From Halonotius sp046719765 (GTDB lineage: Archaea > Halobacteriota > Halobacteria > Halobacteriales > Haloferacaceae): DNA of 64,000 nucleotides. The notes beneath the pieces are model-generated. The model worked only from the letters and a program-made list of their open reading frames with translations. It did not search any database and had not been told where the DNA came from. Location of the stretch: assembly GCF_046719765.1 (NCBI RefSeq), contig NZ_JABEBY010000002.1:152063-216062 (forward strand), given 5' to 3'. How positions within the stretch are numbered: position 1 is the stretch's first letter; each line of letters begins with the position of its first letter. Of this stretch, positions 28,160 through 36,126 are shown in pieces. A program made the position numbers and the translations under genes.

Positions 28160-29455
28160 ATGAACGCCGTGCTCGCCAAGCGCGTCGACAGCGGCACGGC
28201 TGATCTGTCGGAGCTCCGTGATCTCGCGGCGGCGGCCGGCTACGAGGTCGTCGGCGAGCTCACCCAGACCAGGAAGGAGGATTCGGCCCACCACTTCGGT
28301 GAGGGGAAGGTGACCGAACTTGCCGAGCTGGTCGCCCGCACCGACGCCGAGACCGTCATCATCGACAACGAGGTCGGTCCCTATCAGATGTTTAACATCG
28401 GGCGCATTCTCCCCGAGGAGACCGAGGTACTCGACCGGTTTACACTCATCCTCACGATCTTCGGGCAGCGCGCCCAGACCCGGAAGGCCCAGCTCCAGGT
28501 CGAACTCGCTGAGCTTCGCTACGAGCTGCCGCGGGCGTCGGTGAAAGCGAGCCTTGCCAAACGCGACGAGCGGCCGGGGTTCATGGGGCTCGGGGAGTAC
28601 GACGAGAGCCGCGAACAGGATATCAAAGCCCAGATCGCCTCGATCAAAGACGAGCTGGATTCGATCGCCGAGAAGGAAGCCCAGCGACGCGCCGAGCGTC
28701 GTGATTCGGGCTTCGATCTGGTCGCCCTCGCGGGGTACACCAACGCCGGTAAGTCGACGCTGCTCCGCCGGCTGGCCGCCGAGCTCGATGTCGACGAAAA
28801 CGCCGAGAAACACCCCGATCTCGACGAGGTCGCCGAATCCCAGGATATGTTATTTACTACTCTTGGGACGACAACCCGGCGGGCCGAACTGGAGCGACGA
28901 GAGGTGTTGTTGACCGACACTGTCGGTTTCATCTCCGATCTCCCCCACTGGCTTGTCGAATCCTTCGAGTCGACGCTGGATTCGGTCTACCGGGCGGATC
29001 TGGTGTTGCTCGTCGCCGACGCCAGCGAGCCGGTCGCCGAGATGCGCGAGAAGCTGGTTACCTCTCACGATACCCTCCATGAGCGCAACGAGGCTCCGAT
29101 CCTCACCGTCTTCAACAAGACCGACCTGCTCTCGGCGGACGAGCTGGCCGACAAACAGGCCGCGCTCTCGGCGCTTGCGCCGAACCCGATCGCCGTCTCG
29201 GGGAAGACCGGCGACAACATCGACACACTCCGGGCGCGCGTCGAAGCCGAACTCCCCGACTGGGAACACGAACGCCTGCTGGTGCCGATGGCCGACGACA
29301 CGATGAGCTTTGTCTCGTGGCTCTACGATCATGCCCACGTCGAGACCGAATCCTACGAGGGCGACCAGGTGCTGTTGGAGTTTGATGCCCGACCGGCGAT
29401 CGTCGAGCAGGCCCGATCGAAGGCCGCCGCGCTCACCCCCGTTGAATCAGCTTGA
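28160..29455 (+). CDS. hflX: HflX-type ribosome-associated GTPase
   Basis: The 431-residue protein has the HflX N-terminal domain (about 1-180; HHFGEGKVTELAELV, FTLILTIFGQRAQTRKAQLQ), a helical hairpin, and a GTPase domain with G1 AGYTNAGKSTLL (about 195), G3 DTVGFISDLPH and G4 NKTDLL. HflX splits stalled 70S ribosomes in bacteria; the archaeal protein binds the large subunit. A GGAGG ribosome-binding site 6 nt before the ATG (28148-28152) shows a leadered message, consistent with co-transcription with SBDS. Confidence 0.93.
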   Translation: MNAVLAKRVDSGTADLSELRDLAAAAGYEVVGELTQTRKEDSAHHFGEGKVTELAELVARTDAETVIIDNEVGPYQMFNIGRILPEETEVLDRFTLILTIFGQRAQTRKAQLQVELAELRYELPRASVKASLAKRDERPGFMGLGEYDESREQDIKAQIASIKDELDSIAEKEAQRRAERRDSGFDLVALAGYTNAGKSTLLRRLAAELDVDENAEKHPDLDEVAESQDMLFTTLGTTTRRAELERREVLLTDTVGFISDLPHWLVESFESTLDSVYRADLVLLVADASEPVAEMREKLVTSHDTLHERNEAPILTVFNKTDLLSADELADKQAALSALAPNPIAVSGKTGDNIDTLRARVEAELPDWEHERLLVPMADDTMSFVSWLYDHAHVETESYEGDQVLLEFDARPAIVEQARSKAAALTPVESA

Positions 29456-29497
29456 TCGCCGTTGGGCCATCTGCTAGCGGTGTCGCAGCGATCGCCC

Positions 29498-30136
29498 TTA
29501 CAGCGGGAGAAACGATCGCCCGATCGTATACGACGCGACGATATCGAGGCCGAACAGCACGAAGATCCCGGCGGCCACCCGGTGAAACCACGTTTGGTCG
29601 AGCCGGTGGGCTGTTTTGCTGAAAAACAGCGCGGTCGCCAGGCTCACCGGGATGATCGCCAGCATCTCGCCGATCCAGATCGCCGGTGTCGCCCCGTACT
29701 GGACGGCCAACCCAATCGTGACCAACTGTGTTTTGTCGCCGAACTCGCCGAAGACCATGAACCAAAACGAGGGGAGAAACCCATGGAGTCGCTCCGGGAG
29801 TCGTGCTTGGATCGCCGCCAGCCGGCTGCCTTCCGGGGCGACTTCCGGCGTCGCAACGCTGTCGACGGTCGTATACAACAGCCAGCCCCCGAAGATGAAA
29901 AACAGGCCTGCGGTGATGGCGTCGAGATACAGTTCCGGGAGCGCGCCCTTCAGCGCGTTGCCCAGCAGGATCTCGAGGATCGTCCAGCCGCCGAACGCCG
30001 TCGACGCGCCGGCAACGACCATGTAGGGGTTGTACCGCGTCGCCAACCCGGCGATCACAAGCTGGCCCTTCTCGCCCGGTAAGGCAGTGAGCTGTAGAAT
30101 AAACGCGGTGCCGACGATGCCGATGAACGACTCCAT
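29498..30136 (-). CDS. TMEM165/GDT1 (UPF0016) family cation transporter
   Basis: The 212-residue protein has six or so membrane segments in two repeats. The second repeat carries the family signature EFGDKTQL (about residue 130). In the first repeat the equivalent position reads ALPGEKGQL, so the canonical Glu-x-Gly-Asp-Lys-Thr is altered. GDT1 proteins move Mn2+ or Ca2+ against H+ or Na+ and protect against metal excess. An AT-rich TATA-like stretch (30145-30160) lies just upstream on the minus strand. It converges on hflX with a 42-nt gap. Confidence 0.85.
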   Translation of the reverse strand: MESFIGIVGTAFILQLTALPGEKGQLVIAGLATRYNPYMVVAGASTAFGGWTILEILLGNALKGALPELYLDAITAGLFFIFGGWLLYTTVDSVATPEVAPEGSRLAAIQARLPERLHGFLPSFWFMVFGEFGDKTQLVTIGLAVQYGATPAIWIGEMLAIIPVSLATALFFSKTAHRLDQTWFHRVAAGIFVLFGLDIVASYTIGRSFLPL

Positions 30137-30186
30137 TCAGTGCGAGAAAATTAGATATGTCTAAGTATTACTTTTATGGATTCGAA

Positions 30187-30798
30187 CTATTGCTCGTCGC
30201 GCCGGTATCGTTCGGGGACGTACTCGACGACCGGATCGGGGACGGTGTCGGCGACGACCGGTGCCAGCGATGCGAGCCGCCGCCGAAGCAGCCCGTAGCC
30301 GACGGCGACGATGAGCGTGGTGGCGACAAGCCACCGGAACGTTGGCGGCATCACGGCGACAAGCGGGAGTCCGACCAGCAGCGACAGCCCTACATCCTCG
30401 GGCGCGCCGTCGTAGCGCACCCACCGCTTGGGTGCGCGCCACTCGCCGGCGACGTGATCGTAGACCGCCCGCTCGGAGGTGTTCTCCCATGGCCGGAGTT
30501 CGAGGCCGCCGCCGTAGCGATCCATCTGACAGTGGCCGGCGGCGGCGACGACGGCGGCAGCGAGGCCGACTGCAGGCGGCGACCCAACAACGGCCGCGAC
30601 GATCACCGCCGGGATCGCCGCCAGCGAGTAGCCCGTCGGGTAGTGGAGGGTTCGCCGATGGCCGACGTACAGATCCAGATCCGGCCAGATCCCCCCGAGG
30701 AGGCCACCGATCAGCGCGGCGGTCGCGGATTCGGGAGCCAGCCACAGCAGCGGCGCGCCGACCGCAAGCCCGACCAGCGCGTGGGTTGGCAACATCAT
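30187..30798 (-). CDS. YdjM-type metal-dependent membrane hydrolase (DUF457)
   Basis: The 203-residue protein begins MMLPTHALVGLAVGAPLLW. The histidine in the first helix, the IWPDLDLYVGHRRTLHYP loop (Asp, Asp, His, His) and the following HCQMD are typical of the YdjM/LexA-regulated membrane metal-dependent hydrolase family. Four or five membrane segments are present. The substrate is unknown. The start at 30798 or 30795 (Met-Met) is equally possible; an earlier Met at 30831 adds a non-family stretch. Confidence 0.8.
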   Translation of the reverse strand: MMLPTHALVGLAVGAPLLWLAPESATAALIGGLLGGIWPDLDLYVGHRRTLHYPTGYSLAAIPAVIVAAVVGSPPAVGLAAAVVAAAGHCQMDRYGGGLELRPWENTSERAVYDHVAGEWRAPKRWVRYDGAPEDVGLSLLVGLPLVAVMPPTFRWLVATTLIVAVGYGLLRRRLASLAPVVADTVPDPVVEYVPERYRRDEQ

Positions 30799-30890
30799 AG
30801 CCTCCCGGAGGTGGTGGGGTGGAATAAACACGTCGCCCGGTGGGGTGCCGTGTCGCTGGCTTTATCGCCGTCTCAGTGCTTTGGTCTGCC

Positions 30891-31526
30891 ATGACGCCCC
30901 AACGGCCCTCCGAGCCGCCGCTTCCCGATGCCGTCCCTGACGCGTTGGAACGGCTGTTTCGTGATGGCCGCGGCAATGCGGTCGTGGCGTGGCTGCTTGT
31001 TGCTGTGCTCCTCGGCGTGTTTGTCGAGAGCCTGCTGAGTGTCGACTACCGGTGGATCCTGTTTGTGGCTGCCGTCGGCGGCGTGGTCTGTCTTCCGCCG
31101 CTTGCCTACCGGGAGTGGCGGGTAATGCTCCCCTGGGAGTTGCTTGTGTTGGCGTTGCTTCCGATCCTTGTTCGCGGCCTTGTCGGCGGCACCCTTGGCA
31201 CTGTGGCGACCTACATCTCCTTGGCGGCTCTCGCCTTGCTCGTCGTTGTCGAACTCCACATGTTCACGTCGCTGACAGTGACCCACTGGTTTGCGGTCGC
31301 CCTTGTCGTGTTGACAACGCTTGCGGTCGTCGGGGTGTGGACGATCTTCCGGTGGAGTGCCGATCAGTATCTTGGCACCACCTTCCTCGTTGACAACGAG
31401 ACGCTGATGATCGAGTGGCTCTATGTGACCCTCGCCGGCATCGTCGCCGGGATCCTGTTTGACAGCTACTTCAGCCGGCGGGATCGCCAGCTGTGGCGCG
31501 TGCTTCGGCGGGTGATCGGCCGATGA
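30891..31526 (+). CDS. Halobacterial multi-pass membrane protein of unknown function
   Basis: The 211-residue protein has five or six membrane helices (for example AVVAWLLVAVLLGVFVESLL, WELLVLALLPILVRGL, WFAVALVVLTTLAVVGVWTI) and a basic tail RRDRQLWRVLRRVIGR. No catalytic motif is recognised. Its stop overlaps the next gene's ATG (ATGA at 31523-31526), and that gene also encodes a membrane protein of similar size, so the two are probably made together and may form a complex. Confidence 0.68.
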   Translation: MTPQRPSEPPLPDAVPDALERLFRDGRGNAVVAWLLVAVLLGVFVESLLSVDYRWILFVAAVGGVVCLPPLAYREWRVMLPWELLVLALLPILVRGLVGGTLGTVATYISLAALALLVVVELHMFTSLTVTHWFAVALVVLTTLAVVGVWTIFRWSADQYLGTTFLVDNETLMIEWLYVTLAGIVAGILFDSYFSRRDRQLWRVLRRVIGR

Positions 31527-32152
31527 TGTTGCCCCGGCCATCGCCATCGACACAGCGGCGACTCACGCTTGTGATGCAGCTCTTGCTGTTTGCTATCGTT
31601 GTATACGGTTTATACGCTGGTCAGCCGAAGGCGATCACCAACGGCGGCATCGGGTTGGCGGTGACGCTGTTGCCGGCTGTTTTTCGTCGAAACTACCAGT
31701 TTTCACTCGATCCCTGGCTCGGGTTGTGGATCACGACGGCAGTCTTTCTCCATACTCTGGGGTCGGCTGGGCTCTACGCACAGTTTGGGTGGTGGGATAG
31801 TGTGACACACGCGCTGTCGGCCTCGCTTGTCGCCGGTGTCGGCTACACGGCCGCGCGTGTGATCGACCTCCACAGCGAGGCAATTCATGTCCCCAAACAG
31901 TTCGTCTTCGTCTATCTGTTTATCGTGGTGTTGGCCTTTGGGGTCATCTGGGAGCTGTTTGAGTTTGCGCTCGATCTGCTCAGCACCGAAACCGGGATCA
32001 CGATGCCGCTGGCCCAACACGGGCTGGATGATACGGTCGTCGATATGCTCTACAACTCGCTTGGCGCGCTGTTGGTCGCGCTGTTTGGCCAAGTCCATCT
32101 CACCGGGGTTGCCGAATCGCTGCGTGATCGGCTGTTGGTCTCTGGATCGTAA
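31523..32152 (+). CDS. Membrane protein coupled to the preceding gene, function unknown
   Basis: The 209-residue protein has about five membrane segments. Polar residues lie in or near helices: AQFGWWDSVTHALSASLVAG (Asp, His) and FGVIWELFEFALDLL (Glu). Near the end is QHGLDDTVVDMLYNSLGALL. The Asp/His/Glu placement resembles DUF2238-type membrane proteins with a possible metal site, which is inference only. It overlaps the previous gene by four bases. Dihydrolipoyl dehydrogenase converges on it with a 24-nt gap. Confidence 0.68.
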   Translation: MMLPRPSPSTQRRLTLVMQLLLFAIVVYGLYAGQPKAITNGGIGLAVTLLPAVFRRNYQFSLDPWLGLWITTAVFLHTLGSAGLYAQFGWWDSVTHALSASLVAGVGYTAARVIDLHSEAIHVPKQFVFVYLFIVVLAFGVIWELFEFALDLLSTETGITMPLAQHGLDDTVVDMLYNSLGALLVALFGQVHLTGVAESLRDRLLVSGS

Positions 32153-32176
32153 TCGACAGCGGTGCCGCCGGTGTGG

Positions 32177-33640
32177 TTAGTGGGTGTGGATTGACTCACC
32201 CTGGGCGTCGGCTGCGGCCTCCATGACCGCCTCTGAGAGCGTCGGGTGGGGGTGGATGGTTTGGGTGATCGCCGAGAGATCCAAGCCCGCGTTGATGGCG
32301 ACGGTGAGCTCGCCGATCATCTCAGACGCATCCGGAGTGACCATCTGTGCGCCAAGCAGCCGGCCGGTCGGCTCGTCGGCGACAATCCGGACGAAGCCGT
32401 CGGTTGCCGACATTGTCCGCGCTCGCCCGTTGGCAGCCAGCGGAATCTTCCCGACGACCGGTGTGTAGCCGGCGTCCTCAGCGTCTGCTTCGGTCTGTCC
32501 AACGGTCGCGATCTCGGGATCGGTGAAGACCGCCGCTGGCACCGCGGTGGTGTCGATGGCCGCCGGGTCGCCCGCGATCGCCGCGGCGGCGATCGCTCCC
32601 TCGTACATGGCTGTGTGGGCTAACATCGGCTCGCTGGCCACATCGCCGACCGCGAAGATGTGGTCGTGGGGTGTCCGACCCTGGGCATCGGTCGGAATGA
32701 AGCCGTCGTCGGTGGGCTCGATGTTGATCGCTGCAAGATTGACGGTGTCGGGGGCTGGCTGCCGGCCGGCGACGACCAATACCGCGTCGGCCGCATACTC
32801 ACTTGTCTCTCCGTCCTCCGTTTCGGTGGTGACCACGATGCCGTCGTCGACCTGCTCCCACTCGGTCGCCGCCTCGCCGAACTGGAAGTCAACCCCGAGC
32901 TCGGTGGCCTGCTCGCGGACGACCGCGGAGATCTCATCGTCGTACATCGGGAGCACGTCGTCGAACATCTCGACGACCGTCACGTCGGTGCCGAGTTTGG
33001 TGAGCGCCGTCGAAAGCTCCATGCCGATGTAGCCGGCCCCGACGACGAGCAGTTCGTCGGGCATCGACGACAGCGAGAGGATGTCGGTCGAACTCAGGAC
33101 GTGTTCGCCGTCGGGCGCAAAGCCTGGGAGTTCGATCGGCTGGCTCCCGGTGGCGACGATCGCGTACTCGAACTCGACGGTGTGATCACCATCGTCGGTG
33201 GTAACACTCGCGTGGTGGTCGTCGACGAACTCCGCGATGCCGTCGACGATGGTGACGCCGTTGGCCTGACAGATCTGCTCGATGCCGCCGGTCAACTGGC
33301 CGACGACGCCGTCTTTCCAGTCGATGAGCCCTTCCATATCGACGTCGACCGTCGCCGATATGCCGAGCTCCTCGGCGGTGGTCGCCTCATGGGCGATATC
33401 CGCGCCGTGGATCACCGCCTTCGAGGGGATACACCCCGTGTTGAGGCAGGTGCCACCGAGGGCATCTCGCTCGACGAGCGTGACATCGAGCCCGCGTTGG
33501 GCAGCCTTGATCGCCGCGACGTAGCCGCCGGCACCGCCGCCAAGTATCAGTACCTCCGTCGTGTCGGGAACGTCGCCAGTGGAGTCAGCAGCTGTTGTCC
33601 CATCCGCACCGGCCTCGGTGTCGGTTGCATCAGTTGTCAT
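32177..33640 (-). CDS. lpdA: Dihydrolipoyl dehydrogenase
   Basis: The 487-residue flavoenzyme reoxidises lipoamide of 2-oxoacid dehydrogenase complexes or the glycine cleavage system with NAD+. An acidic Thr/Ala-rich N-terminal extension (about 1-27) precedes the FAD fold VLILGGGAGGYVAAIKAAQR. The redox pair is in GGTCLNTGCIPSKA, the NAD fold is LLVVGAGYIGMELSTAL, and the C-terminal catalytic His-Glu dyad sits in IHPHPTLSEAV. No E1, E2 or glycine-cleavage gene is nearby. The start at 33640 lies about 25-30 nt after an ATATTAAT box on the minus strand. Confidence 0.95.
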   Translation of the reverse strand: MTTDATDTEAGADGTTAADSTGDVPDTTEVLILGGGAGGYVAAIKAAQRGLDVTLVERDALGGTCLNTGCIPSKAVIHGADIAHEATTAEELGISATVDVDMEGLIDWKDGVVGQLTGGIEQICQANGVTIVDGIAEFVDDHHASVTTDDGDHTVEFEYAIVATGSQPIELPGFAPDGEHVLSSTDILSLSSMPDELLVVGAGYIGMELSTALTKLGTDVTVVEMFDDVLPMYDDEISAVVREQATELGVDFQFGEAATEWEQVDDGIVVTTETEDGETSEYAADAVLVVAGRQPAPDTVNLAAINIEPTDDGFIPTDAQGRTPHDHIFAVGDVASEPMLAHTAMYEGAIAAAAIAGDPAAIDTTAVPAAVFTDPEIATVGQTEADAEDAGYTPVVGKIPLAANGRARTMSATDGFVRIVADEPTGRLLGAQMVTPDASEMIGELTVAINAGLDLSAITQTIHPHPTLSEAVMEAAADAQGESIHTH

Positions 33641-33861
33641 CCTCTCACGATACACACCCACCATTAATATTGCTTGTGATGCACAATACAAAAAATTGAG
33701 ATCGCAACATGTTTGTCGCAGGATCACGTTATCCGTGTAGATCCGGAGCAGAAGGCGATATTAGCTCTTTACCGGTAGCTACGTTGAATAGTATTGCCTT
33801 AGAAAAACACTATAATGTCTGTGAAATGAACGCTCCACCCCGCCGATCACACCGGAATAAA
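33641..33861. other. 221-nt AT-rich interval between lpdA and moaC
   Basis: The left part is the lpdA promoter (TATA-like box near 33663-33670). The rest is AT-rich relative to its neighbours and holds no convincing gene. Short open frames in it show no haloarchaeal codon pattern. A CACTATAAT box near 33809 could be a stray promoter or mark an unannotated RNA; nothing further is seen. Confidence 0.5.
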
Positions 33862-34407
33862 CTATTCAGTGCTATACCGAATCTTTTCCTTGCTGCTGAC
33901 TCCCACCCCGTCGATCCGTGTGTCAGGATATTGGCCGTCAGCATCCTTTTCGGCCGCCTTACACATATCCCAGACGACGTTTAATCCGGTCGTCACCCCC
34001 TCTAAGGCCTCCATCTCGCAGCCGGTTTTGCCCGTTGTTTCGACGGCGACCGTCAGCCGAATCCGGTCGTCGGCGACCGAAAACTCGGTGTCGACGTTTG
34101 TGATCGGGATCTGGTGGCACAGCGGGATCGACTCCCAGGTGTGTTTGACCGCCTGAATCGCGCCGATCCGGGCGGTGGCGAGCACATCGCCCTTCCCGAT
34201 GTCGTTGGCTTCGACCGCCTCAATCGTCGATGGCTGGAGGTGGATCGTCCCCTCGGCGACGGCCCGGCGGTCGCTGTCGGGTTTGTCGCCGACATCGACC
34301 ATCTGGGCGGCCCCCGAGTCGTCGGTGTGGGTTAGCTCGGCGGCCTCGTCGGTTGGTTCCGTTCCGTGGGTCGTCGGCTGCGTGGGCTCGTCGGTTGGCT
34401 CACTCAT
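33862..34407 (-). CDS. moaC: Cyclic pyranopterin monophosphate synthase MoaC
   Basis: The 181-residue protein acts in molybdopterin synthesis, turning the MoaA product into cyclic pyranopterin monophosphate. An acidic Thr/Pro-rich N-terminal tail (about 30 residues) precedes the core, which shows MVDVGDKPDSDRRAVAEGTI, GDVLATARIGAIQAVKHT, PLCHQIPI, TGCEMEALEGVTTGLNVVWD and VSSKEK. These are the family's catalytic and dimer residues. It overlaps the end of the nnrDE gene by 8 bases on the same strand, so it is translated with it. Confidence 0.95.
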   Translation of the reverse strand: MSEPTDEPTQPTTHGTEPTDEAAELTHTDDSGAAQMVDVGDKPDSDRRAVAEGTIHLQPSTIEAVEANDIGKGDVLATARIGAIQAVKHTWESIPLCHQIPITNVDTEFSVADDRIRLTVAVETTGKTGCEMEALEGVTTGLNVVWDMCKAAEKDADGQYPDTRIDGVGVSSKEKIRYSTE

Positions 34408-35842
34408 CGGTTGTTAACGCCTCCGGGAGCCGGTTGAGTAGATCTGTCGCTACAAGGCTGTCGCCGACGGCGTCGGCCGCCAGATCGCCGGCGCGGCCGG
34501 TGACGTAGGCGCCGACCGCCGCAGCCGCCCGCGGCTGTTCGGTTGGCAGCAGCGCGCCGACCACCCCCGCCAACACGTCGCCGGTGCCGCCGACGGTCAT
34601 CCCCGGGTTGCCGGTGCGGTTGATCCGGGTTGTCTCGCCGTCGCTGATGATGTCGTCGGCCCCTTTGACCAGCAGCGTGTGCCCGAGGTCGGCCGCGAAA
34701 TTGCCAACTTGGTCGGCCAACTGCTCGCGGTCGTCGGCACTCGGCCCGCCCATCCCAGCCAACTCGCCGTGGTGGGGCGTGCAGACCAGCGTCGCGTCGG
34801 TGTCGACATCGGGGACGACGCTCAGGGCATCGGCGTCGACGACGACTTGTCCGTCGTAGTGCTCCAGGAACGCGCCCACAGCTGCCCGGGTCGACTCGCT
34901 GTCACCGAGTCCCGGGCCGCAGACAACGGTGTCGACTTCGGCAGCCCGACTCAGCAGGTCGTCGACGACGCTTCGTGTCACCTGCCCGCCGGCGAGGGGG
35001 TGGACGATCAGGTTCTCGCTGTAGCCCTGTACCTCGTCTGCGACCGACTCGGGGCAGGCAACATGAACGAGATCGGCACCGGCTCGGAGGGCAGCCTGAC
35101 CGGTCAACGCTGGCGCGCCGGTGTAAGGGCCGCCACCGATCACCAGTAGCTCGCCGTGGTCACCCTTGTGGCTCTCGGCGGCCCGCTCGCGCCCTCGGAG
35201 ATCACCGGGGCCGACGAACCGCTCGGCGGCTGCCGGGATGCCGATATCGGCGACGCTCACCGCGGCCTCAAGGGCGTCGAGACCGGGCTTCATGTCGTGG
35301 AAAGTGACGACGTGATCGGCCGCGACCGCGTCGCCGGCGGCTTTCCCGGTGTCGGCATCGACGCCGGAGGGGACATCGACGGCGACGACCGGTGTGTCGG
35401 CGGCGGTGATCGCGCGGGCTGCTGTCGCCGCCGGCTCTCGGAGCGCGCCGGTGACGCCGGTGCCGAGCATCGCGTCGACGATGCAGTCGGCCCCGGCGAG
35501 ATCAAGATCGTCGATTGCGGTCGAATCGGTGATCGTTGTCGTCGGGATCTCGGCGGCTTGGAGGGCAGCCCAGTTTTCGCGGGCGATGTCGCTGCCGATA
35601 CGATCGGGGTGGCCGAGCAGGGCGATTTCGACATCGTACTCATCGAGAAACCGGGCGGCGACGAAGGCGTCGCCCCCGTTGTTCCCGCGGCCACAGACGA
35701 GGATCACGCGGTCGTTGGGATCGACATACTGTCGGACGACGCGGGCGACGGCGTTGCCGCTTGATTCCATCAACTGCTTGCGTGGGACACCGAGGGCCGC
35801 CGCGTTCGCGTCGACGGCTGCCATGCGGTCGGCGGTGAGCAT
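34400..35842 (-). CDS. Bifunctional NAD(P)H-hydrate epimerase/dehydratase
   Basis: The 480-residue enzyme repairs hydrated NAD(P)H. The N-terminal epimerase domain (about 1-210, YjeF-N type) shows MESSGNAVARVV, VCGRGNNGGDAFVAARFL and VVAVDVPSGVDADTG. The C-terminal ADP/ATP-dependent dehydratase (about 220-475) shows VVCGPGLGDSE, VVDADALSVV, CTPHHGEL, LLVKGADDII and NPGMTVGGTGDVLAG. The two-domain fusion is the usual prokaryotic form. The downstream moaC overlaps by 8 bases. No closer functional link to molybdopterin is known. Confidence 0.94.
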   Translation of the reverse strand: MLTADRMAAVDANAAALGVPRKQLMESSGNAVARVVRQYVDPNDRVILVCGRGNNGGDAFVAARFLDEYDVEIALLGHPDRIGSDIARENWAALQAAEIPTTTITDSTAIDDLDLAGADCIVDAMLGTGVTGALREPAATAARAITAADTPVVAVDVPSGVDADTGKAAGDAVAADHVVTFHDMKPGLDALEAAVSVADIGIPAAAERFVGPGDLRGRERAAESHKGDHGELLVIGGGPYTGAPALTGQAALRAGADLVHVACPESVADEVQGYSENLIVHPLAGGQVTRSVVDDLLSRAAEVDTVVCGPGLGDSESTRAAVGAFLEHYDGQVVVDADALSVVPDVDTDATLVCTPHHGELAGMGGPSADDREQLADQVGNFAADLGHTLLVKGADDIISDGETTRINRTGNPGMTVGGTGDVLAGVVGALLPTEQPRAAAAVGAYVTGRAGDLAADAVGDSLVATDLLNRLPEALTTDE

Positions 35843-35929
35843 ACGCTTGCTGGGTGGTCGAGGGAGTTAATCGTCGGGGTCAGTTACTAACTTATGTTCA
35901 GATACGGAGTTGTGTACGACGAATAGGTG

Positions 35930-36046
35930 TTGAAAGCCCTCGGCTCTCTCGGCTCCCGGGACTCGTTGCGCTCCTCGTCGTTCGCGGTGCTCACTCCTGC
36001 GGTGCTTACGTCGTCCGGGTTCGCCGGGAGAGCCTCGCCCTTTCAA
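35930..36046. repeat. Possible dispersed element bounded by imperfect inverted repeats
   Basis: The left arm (35930-35953) and the reverse complement of the right arm (36023-36046) share TTGAAAG, then GGCTCTC, then CGGC, 18-19 of 24 positions. The 69-nt middle is rich in CTCGTTGCGCTCCTCG-like and TTCGCGGTGCTCACTC-like steps. I recall similar text recurring in many halobacterial intergenic regions, so it may be a MITE-like or structural-RNA repeat. It sits between nnrDE and the SNF transporter; the rest of 35843-36126 holds nothing recognisable. Confidence 0.45.
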
Positions 36047-36126
36047 TCCGCCAGGGATGTGGTTTGATCGGCTGGCCGACTTGACTGCTTGGCTGCTTGT
36101 CTCTACAGGGGGGTTATGAGTCGGTC

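Noticed and set aside
33709..33984. Plus-strand frame of about 90 residues between lpdA and moaC
   Set aside because: It overlaps the 3' end of moaC, has cysteine-rich and irregular composition, and no promoter at the right distance.
35854..36084. Plus-strand frame across the inverted-repeat element
   Set aside because: Its Arg/Ser/Leu-rich text is the kind produced by reading non-coding haloarchaeal repeats; the inverted-repeat structure explains the sequence better.
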